From Romboutsia lituseburensis (GTDB lineage Bacteria; Bacillota; Clostridia; Peptostreptococcales; Peptostreptococcaceae): DNA of 64,000 nucleotides. A model generated the notes under the pieces. The model was not told where the DNA came from. It made no database searches and saw only the letters and a program-made list of their open reading frames with translations. The DNA lies in contig NZ_JANQBQ010000001.1 in NCBI RefSeq assembly GCF_024723825.1, forward strand, positions 806,001 through 870,000, written 5' to 3'. Below are positions 8,589 through 17,314 of the stretch, in pieces (the stretch's first letter is position 1; the number at the start of each line of letters is the position of its first letter). The translations under genes and the position numbers were made by a program.

Positions 8589-8780
8589 TGTAATATTAAT
8601 CCTTTAGATTCATACTACTTTTGTAAGTATATCATATATTAAATTGATTATCTATATAAATAGAATCTAAAATTAATCCAGAAATCGATTATCTACACAC
8701 TTACAAAATAGATTCTTATAGTTTAAATTTGAATTTTATTGGTATTTATTGTATTATATAAATTATTAGGGGTGATGACA

Positions 8781-9008
8781 ATGAATATCAATTATGACAT
8801 CTTACAAAATTTTCTTAGATGTAATAAAAATATCAAATTAAACTTTAGGGAAAACAGCAATATTTTAGATGTAGTATCTTATAGTCAAGTTATTTTAACT
8901 TTAGAATTGGATAATACTGACTTGGTGAGCAACAGTGAGGTAATTTATGATAGTATCACTAAGCTTGATGGTGTAACTATGTATATTCCTAAAATTTATA
9001 TAAAATAA
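8781..9008 (+). CDS. Small protein of unknown function
   Basis: 75 residues, MNINYDILQNF ... VTMYIPKIYIK, acidic to neutral, with no signal or membrane segment and no recognised domain. The ATG at 8781 is preceded by GGGGTGATG at good spacing, which favours it over an in-frame start at 8739. It is one of few plus-strand genes here and is followed by a hairpin terminator. It faces away from the riboswitch operon. Confidence 0.6.
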   Translation: MNINYDILQNFLRCNKNIKLNFRENSNILDVVSYSQVILTLELDNTDLVSNSEVIYDSITKLDGVTMYIPKIYIK

Positions 9009-9038
9009 ATTTAATAGACTAATTATTTTAAAATTTCT

Positions 9039-9081
9039 AATGATGTAAGTAGATTTTTTTTTAAAATTTACTTACATCATT
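9039..9081 (+). terminator. Hairpin terminator after the small plus-strand gene
   Basis: AATGATGTAAGTAGA / TTTACTTACATCATT arms around a T-rich loop, then TTTTG, 30 bases after the stop. Confidence 0.6.
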
Positions 9082-9108
9082 TTGTTATTTAAAGATAGTT
9101 AATTTAAT

Positions 9109-9219
9109 CTATTTCTCAATGTAATCTAATAAATTTCCATCTTTAATACTTATACAAACATCTGCCATACTAGCTATGTCATTATTATGATTTATCATAA
9201 TTAAGGTATGTCCAAATTT
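9109..9219 (-). pseudogene. Remnant of an ABC transporter ATPase, C-terminal end only
   Basis: 37 codons in frame to a TAG at 9109: KFGHTLIMINHNNDIAS, then ADVCISIKDGNLLDYIEK. The His of INH is the H-loop of an ABC ATPase and the rest is the usual C-terminal strand. Everything upstream has been replaced by an insertion-sequence end at 9223, so the gene was cut by a transposition or deletion event. Confidence 0.7.
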
Positions 9220-9222
9220 CTA

Positions 9223-9803
9223 GGGGCTGTAGATAGATTTGTGTAAATTCAAATCTATCTACAGTCCCTTTTTGAATTGGATTTGATATATTAAAAGGTA
9301 AATGTGGGAAACAGTATGGCATAGTTATAGATTCTTGGTATAATAATTAGGACAGACTATCCACATACTTTGAGTTTTCACCAGAAATAAGAAGAATTAT
9401 CTATACAACTAATGCATTGGAAGGATTCAATAGACAATTAATAAAGTGTACTAAAAATAGAACCGTATTTCCAACAGATGATGCATTAAGAAAAGCGTTA
9501 TATCTTTCAACTGAAGTGGTTATATAAAAATGGACATCACCTACAGCGAACTAGGGATCAACTTTGGCTCAGTTAGAGATACGATTTTCAGAAAAATTAA
9601 ATGAAATAAATCTAATGAATTAAAAATGTCAAAAAAAGACGAAAAATATTTTTGGTATAATATTTTATATTTAACAAATACTAATAAAAATATGAAATAA
9701 CCTATTATTAGTATTTCATTTAAAAAAATAATATTACTGAAAATGTAGAATTTCCAGCAATATTATAAATTAAACATCTTATTTACACAAATCTATGCAT
9801 TGT
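9223..9803 (+). mobile_element. Degenerate IS256-family insertion sequence remnant
   Basis: The plus strand encodes the C-terminal part of an IS256-type (mutator) transposase from about 9327 to 9620: DSWYNN, stop, DRLSTYFEFSPEIRR, IIYTTNALEGFNRQL, FPTDDALRKALYL, stop, KWTSPTAN, stop. It has three in-frame stops and is inactive. The left end GGGGCTGTAGATAGATTTGT is mirrored by ACACAAATCTAT near 9785-9796 at the right end. A second inverted copy of the left end immediately follows the first (9248-9267), so ends have been rearranged. The element abuts the distal end of the CRISPR array. A hairpin AAATACTAATAA/TTATTAGTATTT is at about 9676-9718. Confidence 0.75.
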
Positions 9804-9807
9804 CTCG

Positions 9808-11022
9808 GTTTAATACATCTCATGTTAAGGTTAATCCACGCTAGGCGAGTTTATAAGATTAATAGAAATATTGTTTAAATACATCTCATGTTAAGGTTAA
9901 TCTAAATCTGAAAAAAATAAGATAGCCTTTTTTATATGGTTTAAATACATCTCATGTTAAGGTTAATCGTTATTATTTGGATTAAATTTTTTCATTATAT
10001 CACTGTTTAAATACATCTCATGTTAAGGTTAATCAAATTGAATACATGTAATATAGTAAACTATTAAGAGGTTTAAATACATCTCATGTTAAGGTTAATC
10101 AGAGGACGCTATCGAAGAAGGGGACCCCGTAGAGCTGTTTAAATACATCTCATGTTAAGGTTAATCAAGTTATAAAGCCGATACCAATGAAAGGACTTTT
10201 GGGGTTTAAATACATCTCATGTTAAGGTTAATCAACTTTAAATTTTTCTAAAGCTTTATTTGCTAATGCGTTTAAATACATCTCATGTTAAGGTTAATCA
10301 TGAAGGAAATATTAACTTGCGGAAATGTTGTTAAGTTTAAATACATCTCATGTTAAGGTTAATCTAATAATAGAAAACTATAATCCACCATTCATACTTA
10401 AGTTTAAATACATCTCATGTTAAGGTTAATCATGGAGAGTTTAAGAAAAGAGTTAGGTGAAAAATTGTTTAAATACATCTCATGTTAAGGTTAATCTTAA
10501 TTAAATTTATCATTAAGGGGGACGAATAGACAGTTTAAATACATCTCATGTTAAGGTTAATCGCTTGATATTATAATAGACGCTCTAAACATGTTTACGT
10601 TTAAATACATCTCATGTTAAGGTTAATCTTACAAGATATTTGCAACGAGGTAAACAAAGTACTGTTTAAATACATCTCATGTTAAGGTTAATCGTTTATT
10701 CACAATGTTAAAAAGAAAGGGTGTTTATAGTTTAAATACATCTCATGTTAAGGTTAATCTTATACATTACCAAGCATATGTAAAAGCATACTTAGTTTAA
10801 ATACATCTCATGTTAAGGTTAATCACGAATAAAAGGAAAAAATATATATAAATTAACTAAGTTTAAATACATCTCATGTTAAGGTTAATCAAGGTAATTC
10901 GGCTAAGATGGTTGAGGACGTAATGAGTTTAAATACATCTCATGTTAAGGTTAATCTCATATAGAAGTTGATGAAGATGGACATTGTAGTTAGTTTAAAT
11001 ACATCTCATGTTAAGGTTAATC
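9808..11022 (-). CRISPR. Type I-B CRISPR array, 19 repeats and 18 spacers
   Basis: 30-bp repeats, in plus orientation beginning GTTTAAATACATCTC and ending GTTAAGGTTAATC. Repeats start at 9808 (29 bp, one A missing), 9873, 9939, 10005, 10071, 10137, 10204, 10270, 10335, 10402, 10467, 10533, 10599, 10664, 10730, 10795, 10861, 10927 and 10993. Spacers are 35-37 bp and all distinct. Transcription is on the minus strand: the crRNA-sense repeat ends TGTATTTAAAC, a strong promoter lies at 11036-11064 beside cas2, and the degenerate repeat is at the far end at 9808. Apart from that terminal copy the repeats are identical, which points to an active or recently active array. Confidence 0.97.
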
Positions 11023-11035
11023 TTATGTAATTTCA

Positions 11036-11064
11036 ATTTTATTTCAAATCTGAATATATGTCAA
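11036..11064 (-). promoter_or_regulatory. Pre-crRNA promoter in the CRISPR leader
   Basis: Minus strand TTGACA (11059-11064), 17-base spacer, TAAAAT (11036-11041), a near-consensus vegetative promoter. The predicted start is about 7 bases before the first repeat. The leader is 11023-11197. Confidence 0.8.
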
Positions 11065-11092
11065 TCCCTTAAAATCACTTAAATTATATGGA

Positions 11093-11199
11093 AATTTACC
11101 AAGTAAAACTTAAATTATATAAAATTTAATATAATATAGTTGTAACCATTGAAATAACTAGATTCATAATCCATATCAATATTTTCCACTTGGTAAATT
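11093..11199. repeat. 12-bp inverted repeat framing the CRISPR leader
   Basis: AATTTACCAAGT at 11093-11104 and its exact reverse complement ACTTGGTAAATT at 11188-11199, the latter overlapping the cas2 stop codon. Separated by 83 bases of A/T-rich DNA. Possibly a leader-binding site for adaptation proteins. Confidence 0.55.
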
Positions 11200-11488
11200 A
11201 AATTATTAAATCTTCACCTGTATTATTCTGTTCTTTTCCAAGTACTTCTTCTCCAAACACACTATCATTCAAAAGCTTAATAATACAAACAAAATCCTCT
11301 TCTTTATCTAAAACTTTGTTTAAATCATTTTTGAAGGTTATCATATCCGAAGGAGTTATTTCTCCTCTGAAAACAGATTTTTGAAAATGAGATAAATATT
11401 TTTTGCATACTTTAAATACTTTATTTACTCTCTTTTCTCCAACATCATAAAAAACAAATGCATAGTTATAGTTCATGTTTTTACTCAT
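11198..11488 (-). CDS. cas2: CRISPR-associated endoribonuclease Cas2
   Basis: 96 residues. Cas2 forms the adaptation complex with Cas1 and bridges two Cas1 dimers during spacer insertion. The N-terminal strand AFVFYDVGEKRVNKVFK carries the conserved Asp after the first strand, followed by CKKYLSHFQKSVFRGE, typical of type I-B Cas2. AGGAG precedes the ATG, and the start overlaps the end of cas1 within two bases. It is the last gene of the operon, next to the CRISPR leader. Confidence 0.95.
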   Translation of the reverse strand: MSKNMNYNYAFVFYDVGEKRVNKVFKVCKKYLSHFQKSVFRGEITPSDMITFKNDLNKVLDKEEDFVCIIKLLNDSVFGEEVLGKEQNNTGEDLII

Positions 11489-11489
11489 A

Positions 11490-12488
11490 TTAAATCTTCT
11501 CCTTTAAGCTAAAAGGTACAAATTCTTTATCTTCCATTATATATTTTATAAGTTTATAACAGTCTAGCTTGATAGCTGTTCTATAAGTTACTTTTCTCTT
11601 TAATCTATTGTGCATAAATACTGATTCCATTCTTTCTTCAAATGCAGTTATAAAAATATTTCTACCCTCTTCACTAAGTAAACAGTAATTAACTTTTTTA
11701 TCAAAATGTTTAGTAACTTGAATCTTTTTATTATTAACTAAATCAAATATAGTCCTATAAACTAAAACTGGTTTAAATACCTCACTTATATCTAAGCTTA
11801 GTGAAAATCTTCCTTCAGATGGTTCATGTAAATAACTTATTCTTTGATCTAGATGTGTTCTATATATGGAAGATATAGTCTTTGTGTATAATAAGCTATT
11901 TCCAAATGAAACTAATGCATTAATAGGGTTATCTGGTGGTCTTTTTACTCTTTTATTCATTATAAACTCTTCTGGTAGAAAATTTTTAAATTCTCTATAA
12001 AATTTTTCCCATAACTCACCTTCCACACACATTAGTTCTCTTATATTCTTACTGTTCTCAACTCTATCAAAAAAGATTTCTTTTATCCAATCTACGGTTC
12101 CTTTTACTTCTTTTTTCCCATGTTTATAATAATGATAAAGAACTTCTATTATATTAATACCTATACCTCTAACAATAGCTTTACTTATATCTAATCGGTT
12201 ACTTTCGAATTTTTTTACCTGTTTAACTAATAATTTCCCACTATTGTATTGATTCTTAGGATAATATGTACCACTATAACCTTCATAATAATTAAAGAAA
12301 TGAACTATTATATTATTACGTGCTAAAAAGTCTAATAGTTTTGTATTTATACTTACTTCGTTTAAACAATATATTTCTTTTGTATTTTCTACAGGTATAT
12401 AAACGTTTTTGCCGTTTTTTCTAAAGCAGAGTGAGTTATCTTTTCTTGTTAATTCCCCCATAGAAGTTATATAACGTGTACTTCCCAT
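11490..12488 (-). CDS. cas1: CRISPR-associated integrase Cas1, type I-B
   Basis: 332 residues; inserts new spacers at the leader end of the array. The catalytic set is visible: Glu in CVEGELWEKFY, His in RISYLHEPSEGR and Asp in SLDISEVFKPVL. NSLLYTKTISSIYRTHLDQ is the typical alpha-helical core. The ATG at 12488 follows AGGAGG and is preferred to an in-frame start seven codons earlier. The ribosome site lies at the end of cas4, eight bases away. Confidence 0.95.
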   Translation of the reverse strand: MGSTRYITSMGELTRKDNSLCFRKNGKNVYIPVENTKEIYCLNEVSINTKLLDFLARNNIIVHFFNYYEGYSGTYYPKNQYNSGKLLVKQVKKFESNRLDISKAIVRGIGINIIEVLYHYYKHGKKEVKGTVDWIKEIFFDRVENSKNIRELMCVEGELWEKFYREFKNFLPEEFIMNKRVKRPPDNPINALVSFGNSLLYTKTISSIYRTHLDQRISYLHEPSEGRFSLSLDISEVFKPVLVYRTIFDLVNNKKIQVTKHFDKKVNYCLLSEEGRNIFITAFEERMESVFMHNRLKRKVTYRTAIKLDCYKLIKYIMEDKEFVPFSLKEKI

Positions 12489-12496
12489 ATTTCCTC

Positions 12497-12991
12497 CTAT
12501 ATATAGCAATACTCATAGTACGCACATTTTTTACATTTAGGTTTATTTAACACCTTAGGTATAACATCTGTATCAATTAGATTTTCTATATCGTCAATGT
12601 ATTGGTTTAACTCTTCTTCTATTTCTTCATTTAACTCTAAATGTATTATTTTTCTATCAGTTTTATTTTTTTCTATAAATTCTAACTTGCCTTTTCTATA
12701 TATGCCCTTGTCCTTTAATATTTTCAAATAAAATATCAATTGCCATTTAGCTGCATCTATATCAGCATCTGATTTTTTTACTTCTGTAAGATATTCTGAG
12801 GTAAGCTTGTCTAGTTTTATATTATCTATTGATATTTCTGTGTTTTCCAATTCTCCTGCTTTACTTTCATGTATTGCTTTTCCTATTTTAACTATTTCAC
12901 TATTATCCTCTAAGTTGAGTCTATTTCCATGAAGGTAGCATTGCCTTTTACAGTGAAAATAGTAGTTTACTAAAGTCCCATTTACTTTCAC
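12497..12991 (-). CDS. cas4: CRISPR-associated exonuclease Cas4
   Basis: 164 residues, a RecB-type Fe-S nuclease that selects PAM-bearing prespacers. The cluster cysteines are the first Cys of FHCKRQCYLHGNR and the C-terminal CKKCAYYEYC. The nuclease core includes IGKAIHESKAGE and the QLIFYLKIL region. Starts at GTG and overlaps the cas3 stop by one base (TAGTG), with AGGAG ten bases upstream. Standard length for Cas4a. Confidence 0.93.
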   Translation of the reverse strand: MKVNGTLVNYYFHCKRQCYLHGNRLNLEDNSEIVKIGKAIHESKAGELENTEISIDNIKLDKLTSEYLTEVKKSDADIDAAKWQLIFYLKILKDKGIYRKGKLEFIEKNKTDRKIIHLELNEEIEEELNQYIDDIENLIDTDVIPKVLNKPKCKKCAYYEYCYI

Positions 12992-15558
12992 TATATAAAA
13001 TCTCCTATTCCAGTAGTTAATTTTTCTTTGTCTACTTTTCCATCTCTAAAGTACTTTTCACCATCTTCTATGAAATAAAGTTCTCCGACCCTATCATTGT
13101 AAGGAATATTTGTTTTCTTCACTTGGTATATAAAATAATTAAGCAAACTTCTTGCTTCTGATAATTTAACTTGCTTCTCTGCATATTCTAATTTTTTATC
13201 CAAAAGAAGCTTTCTATAATTATCCCAAATTTCCTTACCATCTAATATTAAGTTATCTTCTGTTTTTATTCTTGTAGATAAATATACAGACATGCTCCAC
13301 ATATCCTCTGATATAAGTTCCATTCTAGATTTTATTTTTTTGAAATTTAATCCTCCAACATCTTGTGAGAAAAAGTTATCTAAATTAAACTCACATAACG
13401 ATTTATTATATGTTTTTATTGCATCTAATACTGGTGAGTAGTAATTTTCAAACTTTTTATTTATTAGTATTTCTTTCATATTTTCATCTTCTAATGTAAA
13501 CTCTTTATTCATTCTAAGATCATTTTTATATATGAAATTTGCTTTGTCTATATTGAAAAAATAGATAATTCCGGATTTTTTACATGAGCGATTTATTCTC
13601 CCCATAAATTGTTCTTCGCTATCTAACTTTGATATATCTTTATATCCTTTATCCATATCAATATCGACACCAGCTTCTACTACTTGAGTAGCTACTAATA
13701 TAATGTCATCTGTTTTATCTACAAGATCAAGTATTCTTTGTCTCTCTATAGAATTATCGTCACCTGTTATTAGCTCAATTTTTGATTGAATTTCTTCGTC
13801 TTCTTTTAATTTATTATAAAAATCATAAGCACTTTGTTTTTTTATAAATTCCACTATTATTTTATTCTTAGCAAAACTACTCTCTTTTACATGATTATAT
13901 AATTCGTCTATGTCCTTATCTATTAAATCATATATAACTTTTACTCTATCTTTAAATAATGGATGATTAAAATATTTCTCTCTATTTACAATTAAATTAG
14001 TAGTATTTTCAACTTCATTTGTAAGATAATTTAAATTTGGTAGAGTTGCCGACATAATTATTACTTTCATATTTAATATTTTTGCAAATCCTTTTAAGAA
14101 TGTAATTATCTCTGTCCAAATTGTATTTTTATAACTTTGTATTTCGTCTAAGACAATTACACTATTAGCTAGTTGATAAAAAGCAAATGATGATTCTTTT
14201 TTATTATCAAACATAGTATTGAATAAGCTTACATGTGTTGTAAGTATCATTGGATAATTTAAGAATTGTCTATTTAATAATGCTTTTGCATAATATTCAT
14301 AATCAAACTCTTCACTAGATTCTTCTTTTTTTGATGAATACTTTTCAACTTTTATAGGATTTATAGAATTTACTACAGCTATATTTTTAAATATATCCTC
14401 ATTTGAACCAAATATATTTTTCATAGTTTTTATATTTTGCTCTATAAGTGTGTTATATGGATAAATATAATATATTTTATTCATGTAGTTATTACTTTCT
14501 AATAGCTTAAAACTAAGATTTAGAGATACATTACTTTTTCCACTTCCTGTAGGAGCTTCTAAAAAGTATATATTACTCTCTAAGTTTTTACTAAGTTCAT
14601 TCTGTGCATCTAAAAACATTTCTGTTCTTAATATATTTATATTTCTCTCATTTGTAAGATCTTTTTCTTTCTTGTATTCTTTTTCCTCATATTTACTTAT
14701 ACTTTTGTATATTTCTCCATTTTTATAAATATCATAGAACAGAGAAATATCATTTATTTCACCAAATTCATCAAGCTCTAGATTATTCATAAATTCTGTA
14801 GTTGCATAAAAATCACAAGCTACTAATAAGGAGAATACAAGCTTTACATAAGTATATATGTAAATACTTTCTTCTTCGCTATTTTCTTTTAGTTGCTTTC
14901 TTACATTTGAGCATTTTATTTTCATTTTTTTATATAAAGGACTTATATTTTTGTTATATATTTCTTTGTAATTTTCATTTCCTAAAGACTCTATTACTTT
15001 GCTTGCATCTCCTGGGTAATCTTCATGAAATGAATCTACAAATTCATTGAATCCACTTAGATCTCCGTGATGTCTCGATATTATATAGGAATTTAAAAAT
15101 AGTATGTGAGATAATTTTTTAAATGTTTTTTTATCTAACTTCTTATATTTGTCTACTTCTTCAATAAAATAATCTAAGTAAAGTATCGAAGATATAATGG
15201 AGTGTTTACTTCCTAGATTTTCAAATATTTCTTTATTTATTATTTTATTATTCATTTTCTCACATTGAAACTTTGGATTTATTTTTCCTATATCGTGGAA
15301 GTTAATTGTATTTACCAACAGCTTTCTAAATAATGTCTTTACTGATTTATCTGTATTACCTAAGTACAGTTCTTCAAAATTCTTAAATATATTTCCTATG
15401 TTTTTTGCAGCATCTATTTTTAAAAAATATTTATTACATCTATCTATGTGTTCTTTTAGTGTTTCATTTTCACCTGATTTTATATGTGCATAAAAATCTA
15501 TATTATCTTTGATTAATAACTCTATATTTATTAAATCTTCTCTTTTAAAGTAATTCAT
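12991..15558 (-). CDS. cas3: CRISPR helicase-nuclease Cas3 (HD plus DExD/H)
   Basis: 855-residue effector that unwinds and degrades DNA marked by Cascade. The N-terminal HD nuclease has IDRCNKYFLKI and NFHDIGKINPKFQ, then SRHHGDLSGF. The helicase has Walker A EAPTGSGKSNVS (about residue 332), motif II VLDEIQSYKN, motif III SATLPNLN and motif VI EEQFMGRINRSC. All motifs are intact and HD and helicase are fused in one chain, so the interference machinery looks active. Translated with cas4 and 40 bases from cas5. Confidence 0.96.
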   Translation of the reverse strand: MNYFKREDLINIELLIKDNIDFYAHIKSGENETLKEHIDRCNKYFLKIDAAKNIGNIFKNFEELYLGNTDKSVKTLFRKLLVNTINFHDIGKINPKFQCEKMNNKIINKEIFENLGSKHSIISSILYLDYFIEEVDKYKKLDKKTFKKLSHILFLNSYIISRHHGDLSGFNEFVDSFHEDYPGDASKVIESLGNENYKEIYNKNISPLYKKMKIKCSNVRKQLKENSEEESIYIYTYVKLVFSLLVACDFYATTEFMNNLELDEFGEINDISLFYDIYKNGEIYKSISKYEEKEYKKEKDLTNERNINILRTEMFLDAQNELSKNLESNIYFLEAPTGSGKSNVSLNLSFKLLESNNYMNKIYYIYPYNTLIEQNIKTMKNIFGSNEDIFKNIAVVNSINPIKVEKYSSKKEESSEEFDYEYYAKALLNRQFLNYPMILTTHVSLFNTMFDNKKESSFAFYQLANSVIVLDEIQSYKNTIWTEIITFLKGFAKILNMKVIIMSATLPNLNYLTNEVENTTNLIVNREKYFNHPLFKDRVKVIYDLIDKDIDELYNHVKESSFAKNKIIVEFIKKQSAYDFYNKLKEDEEIQSKIELITGDDNSIERQRILDLVDKTDDIILVATQVVEAGVDIDMDKGYKDISKLDSEEQFMGRINRSCKKSGIIYFFNIDKANFIYKNDLRMNKEFTLEDENMKEILINKKFENYYSPVLDAIKTYNKSLCEFNLDNFFSQDVGGLNFKKIKSRMELISEDMWSMSVYLSTRIKTEDNLILDGKEIWDNYRKLLLDKKLEYAEKQVKLSEARSLLNYFIYQVKKTNIPYNDRVGELYFIEDGEKYFRDGKVDKEKLTTGIGDFI

Positions 15559-15598
15559 AAAGTTCCTCCTACAAATAAGGAAGGGTTTCCCCTCCCTC

Positions 15599-16363
15599 TT
15601 AAAAGAATACTATATTCTTATTGTTTATTTTATATATATCACTTACAGTAATAGAGTCTATACACATATTACTAAATACAAAACTTTCTAACTCATACAT
15701 ATTAGTTGCTTCATATAATGCTATTGGCAATCTTTCACTATATTTAAACAAATCCTCTTCTTCATCATTTTCCATATCAAATTCAACATAACTTTTAGGG
15801 CATAATGAGTCTATTTTATCAATATCATCATATTCCACAATATCTTCTACATCATATAATTCTATTTCACTTATATTTGCATAATGATCATTTTTACCTA
15901 AGTATGGTTGATACACTGTTTTGTAATTAGCAATGTAATCGCTTAATTTATTGGCTTCTTCATTATCTAATAATACATAAATGTTCCATTTAGGATTTTC
16001 TAACCATTGTTCTTTTACTATTAAGTTGCATAAATTTTTGTCTTTATCTTTATTGTAATCTCCTATTGAATTATTAAAAAATTGTACTTTTTTAGGAGTA
16101 TAAGCCTTCTCATTCAGTGGTTCTATAGATACCCTTAATGCATTTAGCTTACTATAAAACTCAGGATATGGGTCTTTGTAACTTTTTATATTGTCTAAGT
16201 TATATCTGTGTTGATTATACCCACCATATCCAAGTATTGCACCAAACATACCTAATAGGGCAACTTTATGAATACTTCCATAGGTAAAATAATAATATGA
16301 GTTAACTTCGGGCTTTTTAAAAAATGCTGTTTTCCCTGATAATTTAAATTTTAAAGCCTTCAT
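15599..16363 (-). CDS. cas5: Cascade subunit Cas5, type I-B
   Basis: 254-residue RAMP protein that caps the 5' handle of the crRNA in Cascade. The N-terminus MKALKFKLSGKTAFFKKPEV and the family-typical LLGMFGAILGYGGYNQ identify Cas5b/h. The acidic middle (MENDEEEDLFKYSE) is variable in the family. Three bases separate it from the cas7 stop. Confidence 0.92.
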   Translation of the reverse strand: MKALKFKLSGKTAFFKKPEVNSYYYFTYGSIHKVALLGMFGAILGYGGYNQHRYNLDNIKSYKDPYPEFYSKLNALRVSIEPLNEKAYTPKKVQFFNNSIGDYNKDKDKNLCNLIVKEQWLENPKWNIYVLLDNEEANKLSDYIANYKTVYQPYLGKNDHYANISEIELYDVEDIVEYDDIDKIDSLCPKSYVEFDMENDEEEDLFKYSERLPIALYEATNMYELESFVFSNMCIDSITVSDIYKINNKNIVFF

Positions 16364-16366
16364 AAT

Positions 16367-17314
16367 CTATACCTCTTTTTGTGTAAATATATTAATTTTT
16401 TTAGCTCCTTCTATTTCAGATTCTATATTAGTTGTGTAAGGATTATAATAAATTTCCACTTTTAATATTCTATCTTTTAATGAATTTAGCAATTCAGAGC
16501 AATTTAATTTAATTGTATTCTTCTCGTCCCCTTTAGTAAACTCAATAAACTCATCTAAATTAGGTAAGTATAAGTCTGATTCTGTTTCTACAAATAGTGC
16601 AAACTCATTATCACATCCTGCTTTTGCATTAGTTGCAAATGATGTAGCTGATACTAAAGCTGCTTTCTTAAATTTGCTATAGTCTTCTTCTGTGTATCCA
16701 TCTGTTACACCGAGTTCTTTAAATTCTTTATATGCCATAGTATTTATAGTAAATGGATAGAAGTAATGAGCTTCATTACTTACAATTTTTGTTCCTAATG
16801 TTGAGTTTTTAGCTTCTTCTGAATCCTCTTTTTTATTATCTTTTGATGCATCTCTAAATGGAGACAATATTTGTTGTTCTTCAGGGCTTGTTCCATCAAA
16901 CTTATTAAATCCTTGCCCAATTTGTACCGCTCCTGTGATAGATATATTATTTCCTGATTCTGCAAATGTTGCTCCGAAATTTTTTACATCTAATGCATTA
17001 AATAAATTTGTTAGAACTACTTTACTATCTTTGCAATTTTTCAAATCATCTACATTAAATAAATGTTCATATCTTTCTTTCAACGAACGAGGTACTAGTG
17101 ATATTTCTCCCTTATTCTCTGATAATTTCATTGTCTTTATATAAAGTACTTTTTCCCCTTGATTCTCCCACATTTTTTTCATTGGATACTTTAATGCCTT
17201 ATCACTTCCAAATGTTTCTCCATCAGATGTTGTCTTTGGATAACCTGTAAAATCAGCATTCCAATTTGCCATTTTAGATACTATTCCTATTGCTCCATAA
17301 ACTCTCTTATTCAT
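16367..17314 (-). CDS. cas7: Cascade backbone subunit Cas7 (Csh2-like), type I-B
   Basis: 315 residues; several copies wrap the spacer part of the crRNA. N-terminal MNKRVYGAIGIVSKMANWNA matches Csh2/Cas7 of type I-B, and the glycine-containing segments GAVQIGQGFN and the C-terminal VEIYYNPYTT are family features. Its start overlaps the cas8b stop by one base (TAATG), so subunits are translated coupled. The thumb-like region contacts crRNA every sixth base, which matters for the mismatches in the candidate regulatory guide upstream of cas6. Confidence 0.93.
   Translation of the reverse strand: MNKRVYGAIGIVSKMANWNADFTGYPKTTSDGETFGSDKALKYPMKKMWENQGEKVLYIKTMKLSENKGEISLVPRSLKERYEHLFNVDDLKNCKDSKVVLTNLFNALDVKNFGATFAESGNNISITGAVQIGQGFNKFDGTSPEEQQILSPFRDASKDNKKEDSEEAKNSTLGTKIVSNEAHYFYPFTINTMAYKEFKELGVTDGYTEEDYSKFKKAALVSATSFATNAKAGCDNEFALFVETESDLYLPNLDEFIEFTKGDEKNTIKLNCSELLNSLKDRILKVEIYYNPYTTNIESEIEGAKKINIFTQKEV

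Noticed and set aside
9837-10992. Spacers matching the prophage at 37-44 kb (self-targeting)
   Set aside because: Reading by eye found no match, but a proper alignment was not possible; a search of spacers against the window would settle it.
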